Positions 16,453 through 27,422 of a stretch of DNA of 36,569 nucleotides are shown here, piece after piece (within the stretch, counting starts at the first letter, position 1; the number at the start of each line of letters is the position of its first letter). Source of the stretch: an uncultured Lachnospiraceae bacterium. Lineage in GTDB: Bacteria > Bacillota > Clostridia > Lachnospirales > Lachnospiraceae. A model generated the notes under the pieces. The model ran no database searches. It was not told where the DNA came from and saw only the letters and a program-made list of their open reading frames with translations. Location: NCBI GenBank assembly GCA_949155905.1, contig CASCWU010000027.1, forward strand, positions 1 to 36,569, in the 5' to 3' direction. Both the position numbers and the translations under genes were made by a program.

Positions 16453-17346
16453 ATGACAATATGGAAGGCTATCATTATGGGAATCATACAGGGGTTGGCA
16501 GAGTTTTTGCCGATCAGCAGCTCCGGACATCTGGCGATTTTTAAGCATATCTTAAACATTGATTTAGAAGGCGGCGGGCTGCTTTTTGATGTGCTGCTGC
16601 ATTTAGGAACGCTGCTGGCAGTCTTTATCGCTTTTTGGTCGGATATTCGGAAGTTGATCGTGGAGGGCTTTGGTATTATCGGTGATTTCTTTGTTAATGT
16701 AGGACGGATGGCGGCAAATATCGTTTCACACCCGGAAGGGGGAAAACGGGAGTGGAAGCCGGTTTTGCATACCCCATACCGTCGGTTTGTGATGCTGATT
16801 ATCGTATCGACGATTCCGACGGGGATTTTGGGTCTGCTGCTGCAGGATGTCATTGAAAGGGCCTCTGCCACGCTCATAGTGCCGGGGATTTTTCTTATTT
16901 TGACAGCAGTTCTGCTGCTGGTAGCAGAAAATTACCGACCGAAGCAGGCAGGCAGGATAAAGGAAAAAAATGCAACGTATACACAGGCGCTGCTTATCGG
17001 AACGGCGCAGGGAATCGCTACGATGCCTGGGCTTTCCCGTTCGGGCAGTACGATTACGGCTTGTTTGCTATGTGGATTTGACAAAAGCTTCGCAGTAAGG
17101 TATTCTTTTATTATGTCGATTCCGGCCATCCTGGGAGCGCTCGTGTTAGAGTTAAAGGATTTTGGCAGCGAAGTGATTACAACCTCGGAGCTGTGGTATT
17201 ATGCGGCAGGAACTCTGGTATCGGCGGTCGTCGGTTATATTTGTATTAAAACGATGTTGGTGGTGGTAAGGCAGAAGAAATTCCGCTATTTTGCGTATTA
17301 TTGTTTTGTAGTAGGACTGACTGCCGTGATGTGGAATTTTTTATAG
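16453..17346 (+). CDS. uppP: Undecaprenyl-diphosphatase (BacA family)
   Basis: An integral membrane enzyme that recycles undecaprenyl diphosphate to the monophosphate, the lipid carrier for cell-wall synthesis, and gives bacitracin tolerance. Both signatures are present: 'QGLAEFLPISSSGHL' with Glu17, and 'PGLSRSGSTI' at about residues 193-202. About eight hydrophobic segments are spread over 297 residues, slightly longer than the usual 265-280 because of a hydrophilic loop near residues 85-115. A purine-rich GGAAGGAAG lies upstream of the ATG. The gene has its own promoter and is followed after 55 bp by the FtsK-type gene. Confidence 0.95.
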   Translation: MTIWKAIIMGIIQGLAEFLPISSSGHLAIFKHILNIDLEGGGLLFDVLLHLGTLLAVFIAFWSDIRKLIVEGFGIIGDFFVNVGRMAANIVSHPEGGKREWKPVLHTPYRRFVMLIIVSTIPTGILGLLLQDVIERASATLIVPGIFLILTAVLLLVAENYRPKQAGRIKEKNATYTQALLIGTAQGIATMPGLSRSGSTITACLLCGFDKSFAVRYSFIMSIPAILGALVLELKDFGSEVITTSELWYYAAGTLVSAVVGYICIKTMLVVVRQKKFRYFAYYCFVVGLTAVMWNFL

Positions 17347-17401
17347 AGGCCGGTAGGGCAGGTCGTAGCAAGATGAAAAGGGTAGCAATGGGAGGGTGAG
17401 T

Positions 17402-20400
17402 ATGGCAGCGGGTAGTCAAAGTACAAACAGAAAGGGGCAAGCCTCCGGGAATGGGGCAAAAAAGCGGCCGGCTGGACAAAAACCGGAGGCGGCCAGAAGC
17501 CGGTCTGAGACAGCTAGGAAGCAGACAGCAAAAAGAAGTGCAGAATTGGAACAAGAGGAAGAATTACAGGAAGAAAGCATTTGGCATCGGTATCAGGATG
17601 AAATGATTCTGATGCTGGTGCTGGTGCTTTCCGTGCTGTTATTGCTCAGCAATTTTCATTTGTGCGGCCCGGCAGGAGATTTTATCAATCAGGTAGCCTT
17701 TGGCCTGTTTGGTTTTTTGGCATATTTATTTCCGGTGCTGCTGTTTTTCGGGACTGCCTTTTATCTTTCCAATAAGCATAACCGGAGTGTTGTCCATAAG
17801 CTGATTTGTATGGTGTTTCTCTTTTTCCTTTTGGGAGCGCTGCTGCAGCTTGTGACATATGGCAGCTCCTCTGAGTTAAAAATAAAGGATCTGTATTTGA
17901 TGAGCGCCGGAGGCAGGGACGGGGGAGGCTTTTTAGGCGGCGGTCTGGCAAAGCTTCTTTGCTCCGTGATTGACGTAGTCGGAGCCTATATCGTCCTGAT
18001 TGGCGCGGTACTGGTGCTACTGATGTTTATTACAGAAAAATTTTTGTTTTCTTTTTTAGGAAGTAAATATAAAGAACAGCAAAGGGCGCGGAGGATACGG
18101 CGCGAGCAGAGGGAGCAGACGGAACAGGAAACCTGGCTGGAGGAAACCGCCCTTGCCAGAGAGGAGCCGCCAGAAGAGGCAGAAGAGGAGTACGGCGGGG
18201 TTGGCAGAAGGGCAGGCAGGAGAGCTTCCCATGAGCAGTCCGGTATCCGTCAGGATTCCAGTAAGGTATATTCGTTAGAGGAGCAGAAGAAAAAAAGACG
18301 AAAGGCAAAGAGCTATACGTTTCCATTGGAAGAGGAAAAGCATACCGATTCGGTGGAAATGCAGGAACTCAAGCTGCAGAATTTGGTGATTCAGCGGGGC
18401 GGAGAAACCGAGGTGATCGATGTTTCTCCGTATTATGAGGAGGAACTGAAGAAAAAATTCGGCGGACAAGCAGAAACGTCTACACAGAATTCGGCGAATC
18501 AGAAACAAACAAATCAGAAACAAACAAATCAGAATCTGACAAATCAGAATCCGGTAAATGAAAAGCCAGCGAATCAGAATCTGGCAAACGAAAAGCCGGA
18601 ACCAGAAACGAAATCGAATGAGCCAAGTACGGCCAGGCAAAGGGAGTATGCCGGAAGTGGCAGCTCGTTGCTGAAGGCTTCTAGCCATAGCGATTCCGTA
18701 ACAGAAAAGACAAAAGCAGCAGAGCCTTCTTCCGAGGAGGGGCTGTTATCCTGGGATATGTTAGATAAAAATCTGGACAGATTAGAAGTGGCATCCGAGG
18801 CCGAGCCAGAGGTACTTTCTTCCTCTAAACGGTTCAGTCCGTTGAAGGTAGTTCCCTCTCAAGAAGCTGTTCAGAAACCAGAAGCCAGTCAAAAAACCTA
18901 TTCTCCTAAAGAAGCACGAGAGGAAGAAAAAGAACGGATATTAAAGGCAAAGTCTATAGAAGGCAATCGGCCGCTGGATTCCTATGTGAAAACCTCTCCG
19001 GTAGAAAATGCTTCTTTACAAAATGCTTCTATGCAGAACGGGCATGAGTCTTTCCTGAGGAGGATCAGTCCGTCAGACGCCAGCCAGGCGGCAGAGGCAG
19101 AGCCAGTAAGAAACGAGGCAGTAGAGATAAAGCCAAGAGACAGTCAGTCGGTGCCAGCAGAGATAAAATCAGAGAGTAATCTGGCGGCAGCAGAAATAAG
19201 GTCAGAAGGTAATCCGGTGGCAGCAGAAATAAAGCAAGAAGAGAGTCAGACAGCAGCAGAGTCAGAAGCTGAAGCTGTATCTGCCAGAGAATTTCTGCAA
19301 AAGCAGTCGGAGAAGCCAGAGGAATCAGAGCGGAGAGGGCAGCCGGAACAAACAGAAAAACCGGAGCCGACGGCGCCAGTTGAAACCGCCAAAACGGTCG
19401 AAGCCTCACCGGCAGTTTCGATTCCGGCCATTCAGCCAAGTCCGGAGCCGTATCGTTTTCCGTCGTTAGAGCTGTTAAACGAGCCGCCAAAGGATCAGAG
19501 AGGGGCAAGCAACGAGGAACTGCAGGAAACGGCGATCACGCTGCAAAAGACATTAGAAAGCTTTGGGGTACGGGTGACAGTGACAAACGTAAGCTGCGGC
19601 CCGGCCGTTACTCGTTACGAGCTGCAGCCGGAACGGGGGGTAAAGGTCAGCCGGATTACCGGTCTGACGGATGATATCAAGCTGAATCTGGCAGCAGAGG
19701 ACATCCGGATCGAGGCGCCGATTCCAGGAAAAGCAGCGGTTGGAATTGAGGTGCCGAACAAGGAGAATGCTACCGTTTTTTTGCGGGAGCTGTTAGAAAC
19801 AGATGTTTTTTCAGAACATAAATCGAGTGTGGCCTTTGCGGTCGGAAAGGATATCGGCGGGCAGACCATTGTGACGGATATTGCGAAGATGCCGCATTTG
19901 CTGATTGCCGGGGCGACTGGTTCCGGGAAATCTGTCTGTATCAATACCTTGATTATGAGTGTCCTGTATAAAGCAGATCCCAATGACGTCAAGCTGATTA
20001 TGATCGATCCAAAGGTCGTTGAATTAAGTGTTTATAACGGGATTCCTCATTTGCTGATTCCGGTTGTCACCGATCCGAAAAAGGCAAGCGGCGCCTTAAA
20101 CTGGGCGGTGATGGAGATGATGGATCGTTATCAGAGATTTGCAGACGTCGGGGTTCGGGAGGTAAAGGGCTACAACGAAAAGATCGCTTCTGCGGCGCAG
20201 TACAGGGAAGATCCAAGATACGTCAAGATGCCGCAGATTGTCATTATTGTAGACGAGCTGGCGGATTTGATGATGGTAGCGCCGGGAGAGGTAGAGGATG
20301 CGATTTGCCGTCTGGCACAGCTTGCCAGAGCGGCGGGAATTCATCTGGTCATTGCGACGCAGCGTCCTTCTGTCAATGTCATTACTGGTTTGATTAAGGC

Positions 20401-20926
20401 AAATATTCCCTCGAGAATTGCCTTTGCCGTTTCCTCTGCGATTGATTCCCGGACGATTCTCGATGGAGCCGGTGCAGAAAAGTTGCTAGGAAAGGGCGAT
20501 ATGCTCTTTTTCCCGACTGGTTATCCGAAACCGGTACGGGTACAGGGGGCGTTCGTATCGGATCAGGAAGTGACGGCAGTCGTCGATTATCTGCGGGAGC
20601 AGAACAGCAGCGCAGGCTACAATGCCGAAATTATCAAACGGGTAGACAATGCCCAGCCATCACCGGGCGCTACCGGCGGAGACGCGGCCTATGGAAACGG
20701 AAACGGGCAGGATGAATACTTTGCGGAGGCCGGGAAGTTTATCATTGAAAAGGATAAGGCATCTATCGGTATGCTGCAGCGCGTCTATAAAATCGGCTTT
20801 AACCGGGCAGCGAGGATTATGGATCAGCTTTCCGAGGCCGGCGTAGTCGGGCCGGAGGAGGGAACAAAGCCAAGAAAGGTTTTGATGTCCTTAGAAGAAT
20901 TTGAAAACTATCTGGAGCAAAATTAG
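17402..20926 (+). CDS. ftsK: FtsK/SpoIIIE-type DNA translocase
   Basis: A septum-located DNA pump that moves chromosomal DNA during division or sporulation. Four transmembrane helices lie in the first 220 residues or so. A hydrophilic linker of about 450 residues follows, with two tandem repeat arrays, then the RecA-like motor with Walker A 'GATGSGKS' (837-844) and Walker B 'IVIIVDEL' (Asp951), and a C-terminal winged gamma domain (from about residue 1110, '[20 protein letters not shown]') that reads orienting sequences. At 1174 residues it is well above the usual 750-950, all the excess being linker. GGAGG lies 6 bp before ATG 17402, so that start is preferred over GTG 17396. Whether it serves vegetative division, sporulation or both cannot be told from sequence. 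Confidence 0.95.
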   Translation: MAAGSQSTNRKGQASGNGAKKRPAGQKPEAARSRSETARKQTAKRSAELEQEEELQEESIWHRYQDEMILMLVLVLSVLLLLSNFHLCGPAGDFINQVAFGLFGFLAYLFPVLLFFGTAFYLSNKHNRSVVHKLICMVFLFFLLGALLQLVTYGSSSELKIKDLYLMSAGGRDGGGFLGGGLAKLLCSVIDVVGAYIVLIGAVLVLLMFITEKFLFSFLGSKYKEQQRARRIRREQREQTEQETWLEETALAREEPPEEAEEEYGGVGRRAGRRASHEQSGIRQDSSKVYSLEEQKKKRRKAKSYTFPLEEEKHTDSVEMQELKLQNLVIQRGGETEVIDVSPYYEEELKKKFGGQAETSTQNSANQKQTNQKQTNQNLTNQNPVNEKPANQNLANEKPEPETKSNEPSTARQREYAGSGSSLLKASSHSDSVTEKTKAAEPSSEEGLLSWDMLDKNLDRLEVASEAEPEVLSSSKRFSPLKVVPSQEAVQKPEASQKTYSPKEAREEEKERILKAKSIEGNRPLDSYVKTSPVENASLQNASMQNGHESFLRRISPSDASQAAEAEPVRNEAVEIKPRDSQSVPAEIKSESNLAAAEIRSEGNPVAAEIKQEESQTAAESEAEAVSAREFLQKQSEKPEESERRGQPEQTEKPEPTAPVETAKTVEASPAVSIPAIQPSPEPYRFPSLELLNEPPKDQRGASNEELQETAITLQKTLESFGVRVTVTNVSCGPAVTRYELQPERGVKVSRITGLTDDIKLNLAAEDIRIEAPIPGKAAVGIEVPNKENATVFLRELLETDVFSEHKSSVAFAVGKDIGGQTIVTDIAKMPHLLIAGATGSGKSVCINTLIMSVLYKADPNDVKLIMIDPKVVELSVYNGIPHLLIPVVTDPKKASGALNWAVMEMMDRYQRFADVGVREVKGYNEKIASAAQYREDPRYVKMPQIVIIVDELADLMMVAPGEVEDAICRLAQLARAAGIHLVIATQRPSVNVITGLIKANIPSRIAFAVSSAIDSRTILDGAGAEKLLGKGDMLFFPTGYPKPVRVQGAFVSDQEVTAVVDYLREQNSSAGYNAEIIKRVDNAQPSPGATGGDAAYGNGNGQDEYFAEAGKFIIEKDKASIGMLQRVYKIGFNRAARIMDQLSEAGVVGPEEGTKPRKVLMSLEEFENYLEQN
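18497..18601 (+). repeat. 15-bp minisatellite encoding pentapeptides in the FtsK linker
   Basis: Seven consecutive 15-bp units encode [30 protein letters not shown] and NEKPE. The first two are identical at the DNA level, pointing to recent duplication. Confidence 0.85.
19157..19255 (+). repeat. 33-bp tandem repeat encoding 11-residue units in the FtsK linker
   Basis: Three 33-bp units encode [22 protein letters not shown] and [11 protein letters not shown], a second and diverged array in the same linker. Confidence 0.8.
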
Positions 20927-21059
20927 TTGGAGTAACACAGGGTTTCAAGACGGCTGGAACTGTATGCCGGAAGGAAATAAAAGACACAGAGGAACAAAGA
21001 GGCAAAAGGGCAGTCAGCCGGAAAAGGCCGCTGCCTGGCAGATGAAGGAGGATGCTCAA

Positions 21060-22730
21060 ATGAAAACAGACATTCAGATTGCACAGGAAACCCAAATGGC
21101 ACATATCCGTGAGGTGGCGGCACAGTTGGATATCCGTGAGGAGGAGCTGGAGTACTATGGCAAATATAAGGCCAAGCTTTCGGACGAGCTTTGGGATCGG
21201 GTAAAGGATCGCCCGAATGGAAAGCTGATTTTAGTGACGGCGATCAATCCGACTCCGGCAGGAGAGGGAAAGACGACCACGAGCGTAGGACTGGGAGAGG
21301 CGTTTGGAAAGCTGCAAAAAAAGGCGGTAATTGCCCTGCGGGAGCCATCCTTAGGCCCATGCTTTGGAATTAAAGGCGGGGCAGCAGGAGGCGGCTATGC
21401 CCAAGTAGTGCCGATGGAGGACTTAAACCTTCATTTTACCGGGGATTTTCATGCGATTACCTCTGCTAACAACCTGTTGGCTGCATTGTTAGATAACCAT
21501 ATCCATCAGGGAAACGAGCTGCAGATCGATCCGAACCAAATCGTTTGGAAGCGGTGTCTGGATATGAACGACCGCGCCCTTAGAAATATTATCGTCGGTT
21601 TGGGGAAAAAGTCGGACGGCGTAGTGAGAGAGGATCATTTTGTGATTACCGTGGCTTCGGAAATCATGGCGATTCTTTGTCTGGCAGATGATATGGAGGA
21701 TTTGAAAAAGCGGTTAGGGCGGATCATTGTCGCTTATAACTATGCCGGAGAACCGGTGACAGCCGAACAGCTTCATGCGGTAGGCTCGATGGCAGCACTG
21801 TTAAAGGATGCTCTTAAACCGAACCTGATTCAGACGCTGGAGCATACCCCGGCTATTGTGCATGGCGGGCCGTTTGCCAATATTGCCCATGGCTGCAATT
21901 CCGTCCGCGCTACCAAGACAGCCCTAAAGCTGGCAGATTATGTCGTGACAGAGGCAGGCTTCGGCGCCGACCTGGGGGCAGAAAAATTCCTGGATATCAA
22001 ATGCCGGATGGCAGGCTTAAAGCCGGATGCTATCGTCTTGGTAGCAACGGTACGCGCGTTAAAATACAACGGCGGGGTAGCAAAGAAGGATTTGGCAGCA
22101 GAAAATCTGACCGCCTTGGAAAAGGGCATTGTCAATCTGGAAAAGCATATCGAAAACCTTCAGCATTACGACGTGCCGATTGTTGTCACCTTAAATCGTT
22201 TTGTGACGGATTCCGATGCAGAACTGGCTTATGTCAAGGAGTTTTGCGAGAAGCGCGGCTGTGAGTTTGCGTTGTCCGAGGTTTGGGAAAAAGGCGGCGA
22301 GGGTGGTATCGCCCTGGCAGAAAAGGTGCTGCAGACTTTGGAGACAAAAGAGTCTCATTTCCATGTGCTGTATGAGGATTCACTTTCCTTAAAGGAGAAG
22401 ATTGAGAAAATCGCGAAGGAAATTTATGGAGCAGACGGCGTCACCTATGATCCGGCTGCCAGCCGTGCCTTGGCAAAGATTGAAGAATTAGGCTTTGGAC
22501 ATGTACCGGTTTGTATTGCGAAAAACCAGTATTCTCTCTCAGATGACCAGAAAAAGCTGGGACGTCCGACCGGATTTACCGTCAATGTAAGGGAAGTTTA
22601 TGTTTCTGCAGGTGCGGGCTTTGTAGTAGCGATTACCGGGACGATCATGACAATGCCGGGACTTGGAAAAACACCGGCTGCGTATGGGATTGACGTGACA
22701 GAGGACGGCGTGATTACCGGTCTGTTTTAA
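21060..22730 (+). CDS. fhs: Formate-tetrahydrofolate ligase
   Basis: Makes 10-formyl-tetrahydrofolate from formate, ATP and tetrahydrofolate, feeding purine and one-carbon metabolism and, in acetogens, the methyl branch of the Wood-Ljungdahl pathway. The P-loop '[19 protein letters not shown]' (Lys71) and the block '[20 protein letters not shown]' are diagnostic. The frame is open from 20901, but ATG 21060 has GGAGG 8 bp upstream and gives 556 residues, exactly the usual length, so the earlier start is rejected. No acetyl-CoA-pathway neighbours are present, so an acetogenic role cannot be concluded. The formate channel-like gene at 10440 could be functionally linked, but this is speculative. 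Confidence 0.97.
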   Translation: MKTDIQIAQETQMAHIREVAAQLDIREEELEYYGKYKAKLSDELWDRVKDRPNGKLILVTAINPTPAGEGKTTTSVGLGEAFGKLQKKAVIALREPSLGPCFGIKGGAAGGGYAQVVPMEDLNLHFTGDFHAITSANNLLAALLDNHIHQGNELQIDPNQIVWKRCLDMNDRALRNIIVGLGKKSDGVVREDHFVITVASEIMAILCLADDMEDLKKRLGRIIVAYNYAGEPVTAEQLHAVGSMAALLKDALKPNLIQTLEHTPAIVHGGPFANIAHGCNSVRATKTALKLADYVVTEAGFGADLGAEKFLDIKCRMAGLKPDAIVLVATVRALKYNGGVAKKDLAAENLTALEKGIVNLEKHIENLQHYDVPIVVTLNRFVTDSDAELAYVKEFCEKRGCEFALSEVWEKGGEGGIALAEKVLQTLETKESHFHVLYEDSLSLKEKIEKIAKEIYGADGVTYDPAASRALAKIEELGFGHVPVCIAKNQYSLSDDQKKLGRPTGFTVNVREVYVSAGAGFVVAITGTIMTMPGLGKTPAAYGIDVTEDGVITGLF

Positions 22731-22770
22731 GCACCAGCACCAGGAAAAGCTGCTGGTCGGTATTTGGTGC
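22731..22770 (+). other. Hairpin after fhs
   Basis: GCACCA (22731-22736) pairs with TGGTGC (22765-22770), with an inner CCAG/CTGG pairing. It begins right after the fhs stop codon but lacks a T-run, so termination would be weak. Confidence 0.3.
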
Positions 22771-22861
22771 CGGGAGAGGAAACGGCAGAAGGCCTTCCGA
22801 TCCCGGTACTGGCTTATAAAAGAAGTCAGGTGGGAAAGTTTACAGATTGGAGAGGCGTTTT

Positions 22862-23194
22862 ATGATAAAAGAAGTGATTCTGTCAGGGATTTTACTTATC
22901 ATTGCAATCGGAGCCTTTATTATCAGCATTCGTTCCTTTCAAGAAAAGGGATTTTTGCTGAATAATGCCTATCTTTATGCTTCCGGAGAGGAGCGCAGGA
23001 GCATGAATAAAAAGCCGCATTACCGGCAGACTGCGATTGTTTTTTTGCTGATCGGGATTGTTTTTATGTTAAATGCAGCAGAAGGGATTCTAAAGAGCGG
23101 CTGGCTACTTTGGACAGGGATTTTCTTTACGGCAGTTACGATGATCTATGCCGTTGTTTCCAGTATCCAGATAGAAAGAAAACAAAATTTATAA
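22862..23194 (+). CDS. Small membrane protein, DUF3784-like
   Basis: A 110-residue protein with three hydrophobic segments (about 4-22, 59-78 and 83-102), a polar cytoplasmic-looking loop between the first two ('[20 protein letters not shown]') and a basic tail. This layout, with the loop reading as 'sm(N/D)KkpyYRq', is like the DUF3784 family, whose function is unknown. ATG 22862 is chosen because GGAGAG lies about 9 bp before it; the frame upstream has no better site. It may be cotranscribed with the SEC-C protein 20 bp downstream. Confidence 0.65.
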   Translation: MIKEVILSGILLIIAIGAFIISIRSFQEKGFLLNNAYLYASGEERRSMNKKPHYRQTAIVFLLIGIVFMLNAAEGILKSGWLLWTGIFFTAVTMIYAVVSSIQIERKQNL

Positions 23195-23213
23195 AAAGGA
23201 AAGGAAGAAGCAC

Positions 23214-23720
23214 ATGAGTTTATTAGAAAACTGGAGGGAATTTGCTTATTCCCAGGAGAGAAGCCAAAAGGCAATGAATGTATTCTGGGCGGATTATGTT
23301 AATCAGGAAAAGGCCGTCTATAAGGAGCTGCTGTCGCAGCCGGATATGGTAGTAACGGGGACCGTAAAGGAACTGGCAGAGAGGTATCATATGGATATCA
23401 ACCATATGGTCGGCTTTCTGGACGGAATCAACGACAGTCTGAAAACGCCGAACCCAATCGAAGAGATGACAGAGGAAACAGAGGTTTCCCTGGAATATGA
23501 TAAGGAAAAGCTCTATTACAATATGGTAGCGGCAAAGGCTGATTGGCTGTATGAGCTGCCGCAATGGGAGAGTCTTTTGACCGAGGAACGGAGGAAGGAG
23601 CTGTACCGGGAGCAGAAGCAGTCAGGAACGGTACGGAAGGAAAAAAAGATTGGGCGGAACGATCCGTGTCCTTGTGGAAGCGGCAAAAAGTATAAGCAGT
23701 GCTGCGGCCGGACGGCGTAG
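23214..23720 (+). CDS. SEC-C metal-binding motif protein
   Basis: A 168-residue cytoplasmic protein whose C-terminus is a zinc-binding SEC-C motif, '[14 protein letters not shown]', with Cys152, Cys154, Cys163 and Cys164. The first 130 residues are helical; the segment '[20 protein letters not shown]' looks like a small helical domain. SEC-C modules occur at the end of SecA, where they contact SecB or ribosomes, and on many uncharacterised proteins. This gene is common in Clostridia, but its function is not established. An AAGGAAG site precedes the ATG. Confidence 0.82.
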   Translation: MSLLENWREFAYSQERSQKAMNVFWADYVNQEKAVYKELLSQPDMVVTGTVKELAERYHMDINHMVGFLDGINDSLKTPNPIEEMTEETEVSLEYDKEKLYYNMVAAKADWLYELPQWESLLTEERRKELYREQKQSGTVRKEKKIGRNDPCPCGSGKKYKQCCGRTA

Positions 23721-23743
23721 GGAGATTGGAAGGAGCGTGCTGC

Positions 23744-23980
23744 ATGGAAGAAAAGCAAAAAACATTGCTTCAGCAAAAGGAACACTCACGTTTTCAACGG
23801 ATTTTGGCGTGGATAGGGATTGGCTTGCTTCTGGCACTTTATATAGTAACGTTTGTAGCGGCAATATTTAGTTCTCCATCAACGAACGGCCTGTTTTTGG
23901 CCAGTCTGACGCTGACCTTTGTGATTCCGGCGGCGATTTATATTTATCAGTGGATTCGCCGGGTGTTAAAAAAAGAATAA
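23744..23980 (+). CDS. Small two-helix membrane protein
   Basis: A 78-residue protein with a charged N-terminus, two hydrophobic helices (about 22-43 and 48-66) and a basic C-terminal end ('WIRRVLKKE'). I do not recognise a named family. ATG 23744 is preceded by GGAAGGAG at 8 bp and starts 23 bp after the SEC-C gene stop, so the two are very likely cotranscribed. Inner-membrane location with both ends inside is predicted from the basic termini. Confidence 0.68.
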   Translation: MEEKQKTLLQQKEHSRFQRILAWIGIGLLLALYIVTFVAAIFSSPSTNGLFLASLTLTFVIPAAIYIYQWIRRVLKKE

Positions 23981-24007
23981 AGGAAGCAGAGCAGAAGGGG
24001 TGGCTTT

Positions 24008-24097
24008 ATGGCAATAGAGGAGGGTACTTGCGGCCTTCAGGAACCGGAGCTTTTGGACAGCACTCATTTGGATATGAACACGGATGCAGAAACATAG
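24008..24097 (+). CDS. Possible 29-residue small protein
   Basis: An ATG at 24008 with AAGGGG about 8 bp upstream opens a 29-codon frame encoding an acidic peptide ('MAIEEGTCGLQEPELLDSTH', then nine more residues). Its stop codon abuts the left arm of the terminator at 24097-24129. The position after two cotranscribed small genes suits a short translated frame, but there is no homology evidence. Confidence 0.3.
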   Translation: MAIEEGTCGLQEPELLDSTHLDMNTDAET

Positions 24098-24130
24098 AAA
24101 AGCCCGGCAACATTGTTGCCGGACTTTTCT
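24097..24130. terminator. Bidirectional intrinsic terminator
   Basis: A nearly perfect 15-bp stem (24097-24111 with 24115-24129, one mismatch) encloses a 3-nt loop, with A-run and T-run flanks built into the stem. It separates the converging small membrane-protein operon (plus) and pckA (minus). Confidence 0.85.
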
Positions 24131-24159
24131 TGTATCTGCCATTTGGCAGATACAAATGC

Positions 24160-25764
24160 TTATAACTGAGGACCAGCCGGAACCAAAGCCTTTCCGGCAT
24201 CGTTGCCTTCGTACTTTGCAAAGTTCTTGATAAATCTCTGAGCCAGATCCTTTGCCTTTTCCTCCCACTCGGAAGCGTTAGCATAGGTGTCACGTGGATC
24301 TAAGATCTTTGGATCAACGCCTGGCAGCTCGGTCGGAACTTCAAAGTTGAAGAATGGAATCTTCTTGGTCGGTGCGTTTAAGATGTCTCCGTTTAAGATA
24401 GCGTCGATAATACCACGGGTATCCTTAATGGAGATACGCTTGCCGGAACCATTCCAGCCAGTATTGACTAAGTAAGCCTTTGCGCCGCTCTTTTCCATTC
24501 TCTTTACCAGCTCTTCTGCATATTTGGTCGGGTGCAGCTCTAAGAAGGCCTGTCCGAAGCAGGCGGAGAAGGTCGGTGTTGGCTCGGTAATACCACGCTC
24601 TGTACCAGCCAGCTTAGCGGTAAAACCGGAAAGGAAATAATACTGGGTCTGCTCTGGTGTCAAGACGGATACCGGAGGCAGCACGCCGAACGCATCTGCG
24701 GAAAGGAAGATAACATTCTTTGCTGCTGGTGCAGCGGATACCGGACGAACGATCTTTTCGATATGGTCGATAGGGTAGGAGACACGGGTATTTTCGGTAA
24801 CGCTCTTGTCGTCAAAGTCGATCTTGCCGTTTTCATCCAAAGTAACATTCTCTAACAGAGCGTTGCGCTTGATAGCGTTGTAGATATCCGGCTCGGATTC
24901 TTTATCCAGGTTGATAACCTTGGCATAGCAGCCACCCTCAAAGTTGAAGACGCCGTTGTCATCCCAGCCATGCTCGTCGTCTCCGATCAAAAGACGCTTC
25001 GGATCGGTGGAAAGAGTCGTCTTGCCGGTGCCGGATAGACCGAAGAAAATAGCGGTATTTTCACCGTTCATATCAGTGTTGGCAGAGCAGTGCATGGAAG
25101 CGATGCCCTTTAATGGCAGGTAGTAGTTCATCATGGAGAACATACCCTTCTTCATTTCCCCGCCATACCAGGTGTTGACGATAACCTGCTCGCGGCTGGT
25201 GATGTTAAACATCGCAGCAGTTTCGGAATTTAATCCAAGCTCCTTGTAATTTTCTACCTTTGCCTTAGAAGCATTGTAAACCACGAAATCCGGCTCGAAA
25301 TTCTTTAATTCTTCCTCTGTCGGGCGGATAAACATATTTTTTACGAAGTGAGCCTGCCAAGCAACCTCCATAATGAAACGAATGCCCATGCGGGTATCCT
25401 TATTGGTACCGCAGTAGGAATCTACGACAAACAATCTCTTGTTGGATAATTCCTTGAGTGCGATATCCTTTACAACCTTCCAGGTTTCCTCGGAAGCCGG
25501 ATGGTTGTCGTTTTTATATTCGTCAGAAGTCCACCATACGGTATCTTTGGAATTTTCATCCATGACGATGAATTTGTCTTTTGGGGAACGGCCTGTGTAG
25601 ATACCAGTCATAACGTTGACAGCACCCAGTTCGCTGACCTGTCCCTTTTCATAGCCTACTAGGTCGGCTCTGGTTTCTTCCTCAAATAACTGCTCAAAAG
25701 AAGGATTGTACACAATTTCTGTCGTGCCGGTGATGCCATACTTGGTTAAATCAATGTTTCCCAT
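24160..25764 (-). CDS. pckA: Phosphoenolpyruvate carboxykinase (ATP)
   Basis: Interconverts oxaloacetate plus ATP with PEP, CO2 and ADP; in fermentative gut anaerobes it usually runs toward oxaloacetate, fixing CO2. Diagnostic segments are '[15 protein letters not shown]' near residue 55, the kinase-1a P-loop '[11 protein letters not shown]' near residue 240 and the metal site '[20 protein letters not shown]'. The 534-residue length is standard. AGAGGT lies upstream of the ATG. It has its own strong promoter, and the coding sequence uses a narrow codon set, consistent with high expression. Confidence 0.97.
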   Translation of the reverse strand: MGNIDLTKYGITGTTEIVYNPSFEQLFEEETRADLVGYEKGQVSELGAVNVMTGIYTGRSPKDKFIVMDENSKDTVWWTSDEYKNDNHPASEETWKVVKDIALKELSNKRLFVVDSYCGTNKDTRMGIRFIMEVAWQAHFVKNMFIRPTEEELKNFEPDFVVYNASKAKVENYKELGLNSETAAMFNITSREQVIVNTWYGGEMKKGMFSMMNYYLPLKGIASMHCSANTDMNGENTAIFFGLSGTGKTTLSTDPKRLLIGDDEHGWDDNGVFNFEGGCYAKVINLDKESEPDIYNAIKRNALLENVTLDENGKIDFDDKSVTENTRVSYPIDHIEKIVRPVSAAPAAKNVIFLSADAFGVLPPVSVLTPEQTQYYFLSGFTAKLAGTERGITEPTPTFSACFGQAFLELHPTKYAEELVKRMEKSGAKAYLVNTGWNGSGKRISIKDTRGIIDAILNGDILNAPTKKIPFFNFEVPTELPGVDPKILDPRDTYANASEWEEKAKDLAQRFIKNFAKYEGNDAGKALVPAGPQL

Positions 25765-25868
25765 TTTGCTTTTGACCTCTTTTCTCTTATATTTTACTGG
25801 AACGCGGCGTGATACGAGATTCCGTTCACAATCTGGAAGCGGAACATACCAACTTCCTCCGATTTTAT

Positions 25869-25897
25869 ATTATACATAAAACTTTCCTTAAAATCAA
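25869..25897 (-). promoter_or_regulatory. Promoter of pckA
   Basis: On the minus strand TTGATT (plus 25892-25897), a 17-bp spacer and a perfect TATAAT (plus 25869-25874) give a leader of about 95 nt before the pckA start. Confidence 0.7.
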
Positions 25898-25933
25898 CCT
25901 AAAAATTCGGTTTTGGGCAATTTTATTTTCCGG

Positions 25934-26362
25934 TTATGCTCTGGACCATTCCTGCTCGCAGTAAATACAGCGATAGGTTCTCGTATGCGGGTTGGTCAGG
26001 CGGAAGCTATGCGGCAAATCCTGCTCAATAGAGGTGATGCACCTTGGATTTTTGCAACGGAAGATTCCTGTCACCTGTTCCGGCAGAGAAGGCTCCTTTT
26101 TTTCAATGATAACACCGCCGCGGATGATATTGATGGTGACACTGTCGCAGATAACAGAGACCAGATTTAAGTCAATAAAATCCGGGATGCCTTCTATTTT
26201 GATAATATCCTTTTTTCCCATTTTGCTGCTTTTGGCGTTTTTGATAATGGCAACGGAATTGTCGTATTTATCAAGCTCTAAATAAGAATAAATATCCATA
26301 CCACGTCCTGCCTTGATATGGTCGATGACAACACCAGAATTCAGACCACTGATATTTAACAT
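25934..26362 (-). CDS. pyrI: Aspartate carbamoyltransferase regulatory subunit
   Basis: The allosteric, non-catalytic subunit of aspartate transcarbamoylase, which binds nucleotides and transmits feedback control to PyrB. The N-terminal allosteric domain includes 'GVVIDHIKAGRGMDIYSYLE', and the C-terminal zinc domain has four cysteines in 'FRCKNPRC' and 'YRCIYC'. The length of 142 residues is slightly short of the enterobacterial 153 but complete. It lies 82 bp downstream of pyrB in the same operon. Its presence means the pathway is regulated at the enzyme level. Confidence 0.96.
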   Translation of the reverse strand: MLNISGLNSGVVIDHIKAGRGMDIYSYLELDKYDNSVAIIKNAKSSKMGKKDIIKIEGIPDFIDLNLVSVICDSVTINIIRGGVIIEKKEPSLPEQVTGIFRCKNPRCITSIEQDLPHSFRLTNPHTRTYRCIYCEQEWSRA

Positions 26363-26444
26363 AATACTTCCTTTCTGTTTTTTCGTAATAAATTATCGTT
26401 TTTTAATTTTTTTACAGGGGCAGCATGACGGCGCTTTCTTTTTG

Positions 26445-27377
26445 CTAAAACTGTGCTTCGGGTGCCTGCAGCCCTAATAAGGTCATAATCAGCGCCATAC
26501 GGACATAAACGCCGTATTCGGCTTGCTTAAAGTAGACGGCACGCGGATCACTGTCCACCTCCGAGGCGATTTCATTGACGCGAGGTAAGGGATGGAGAAT
26601 TAGCATGTCGTCCTTTGCACCTGAGAGCTTTTGCTTGTCTAAAATATACGTATCCTTTAAACGGATATAATCCTCTTCATTAAAGAAACGCTCTCGCTGC
26701 ACTCTGGTCATATACAATACATCCAGCTTTGGCATGGCATCCTCTAAGGAAGTCAACTCCTGATAAGGAGTGCCTGCCGGTTCTAGGACTTCTTTTTTGA
26801 TATAGGAAGGGAGGCGAAGCTCCTCCGGAGAAATCATAATAAAATGGATTCCCTCGTAGCGTACCAGGGCATGAATCAGAGAATGAACCGTTCTGCCGAA
26901 TTTCAAATCCCCGCACAGGCCGATGGTCAGATGGCTTAGGCGTCCCTTTAGGCTTTGGATGGTTAAAAGATCGGTCAGAGTCTGTGTCGGATGGTTGTGT
27001 CCGCCGTCTCCGGCATTGATGACCGGAATCGAAGCATATTGAGCAGCTACCATAGGCGCACCCTCCTTGGGATGGCGCATGGCACAAATGTCAGCATAGG
27101 AGGAAATCACGCGAATCGTATCCGCTACGCTTTCTCCCTTTGCTGCAGAGCTGGAATCAGCCGAAGAAAAACCGAGTATACTTCCTCCCAGGTTCAGCAT
27201 CGCAGCTTCAAAACTCAAGCGGGTTCGTGTACTCGGCTCATAAAATAGGGTTGCTAATTTTTTTCCCTGACAGACGGAACGGAATCGATCCGGAGCTTTT
27301 ATCATCTCTTCTGCCAGAGACAGGATCTGTCCGGTTTCCTCGACAGACAGATCGAGCGGACTAAGTAAATGCTTCAT
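26445..27377 (-). CDS. pyrB: Aspartate carbamoyltransferase catalytic subunit
   Basis: Condenses carbamoyl phosphate and aspartate, the committed step of pyrimidine synthesis. The carbamoyl-phosphate loop '[14 protein letters not shown]' (Ser49-Thr50-Arg51-Thr52-Arg53) and 'HPLPRVNEI' near the C-terminus are diagnostic, and the region '[18 protein letters not shown]' carries the expected catalytic histidine. The length of 310 residues is typical. GGGAGG lies about 8 bp before the ATG. It is first in a pyrBI operon, diverging from the aconitase-like gene. Confidence 0.97.
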   Translation of the reverse strand: MKHLLSPLDLSVEETGQILSLAEEMIKAPDRFRSVCQGKKLATLFYEPSTRTRLSFEAAMLNLGGSILGFSSADSSSAAKGESVADTIRVISSYADICAMRHPKEGAPMVAAQYASIPVINAGDGGHNHPTQTLTDLLTIQSLKGRLSHLTIGLCGDLKFGRTVHSLIHALVRYEGIHFIMISPEELRLPSYIKKEVLEPAGTPYQELTSLEDAMPKLDVLYMTRVQRERFFNEEDYIRLKDTYILDKQKLSGAKDDMLILHPLPRVNEIASEVDSDPRAVYFKQAEYGVYVRMALIMTLLGLQAPEAQF

Positions 27378-27422
27378 AAATAATCCTCCCTCGTAATAAA
27401 CTTCTATCTTGTATTCCTGCCT

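Noticed and set aside
18497-18601. Possible CRISPR-like array
   Set aside because: Units are 15 bp, contiguous without spacers, and in frame within the FtsK linker. The same reasoning applies to 27689-27733 and 30115-30258.
20901-21059. 53-residue N-terminal extension of formate-tetrahydrofolate ligase
   Set aside because: The start at 21060 has a strong ribosome site and gives the standard 556-residue length; the extension overlaps the ftsK end and lacks family similarity.
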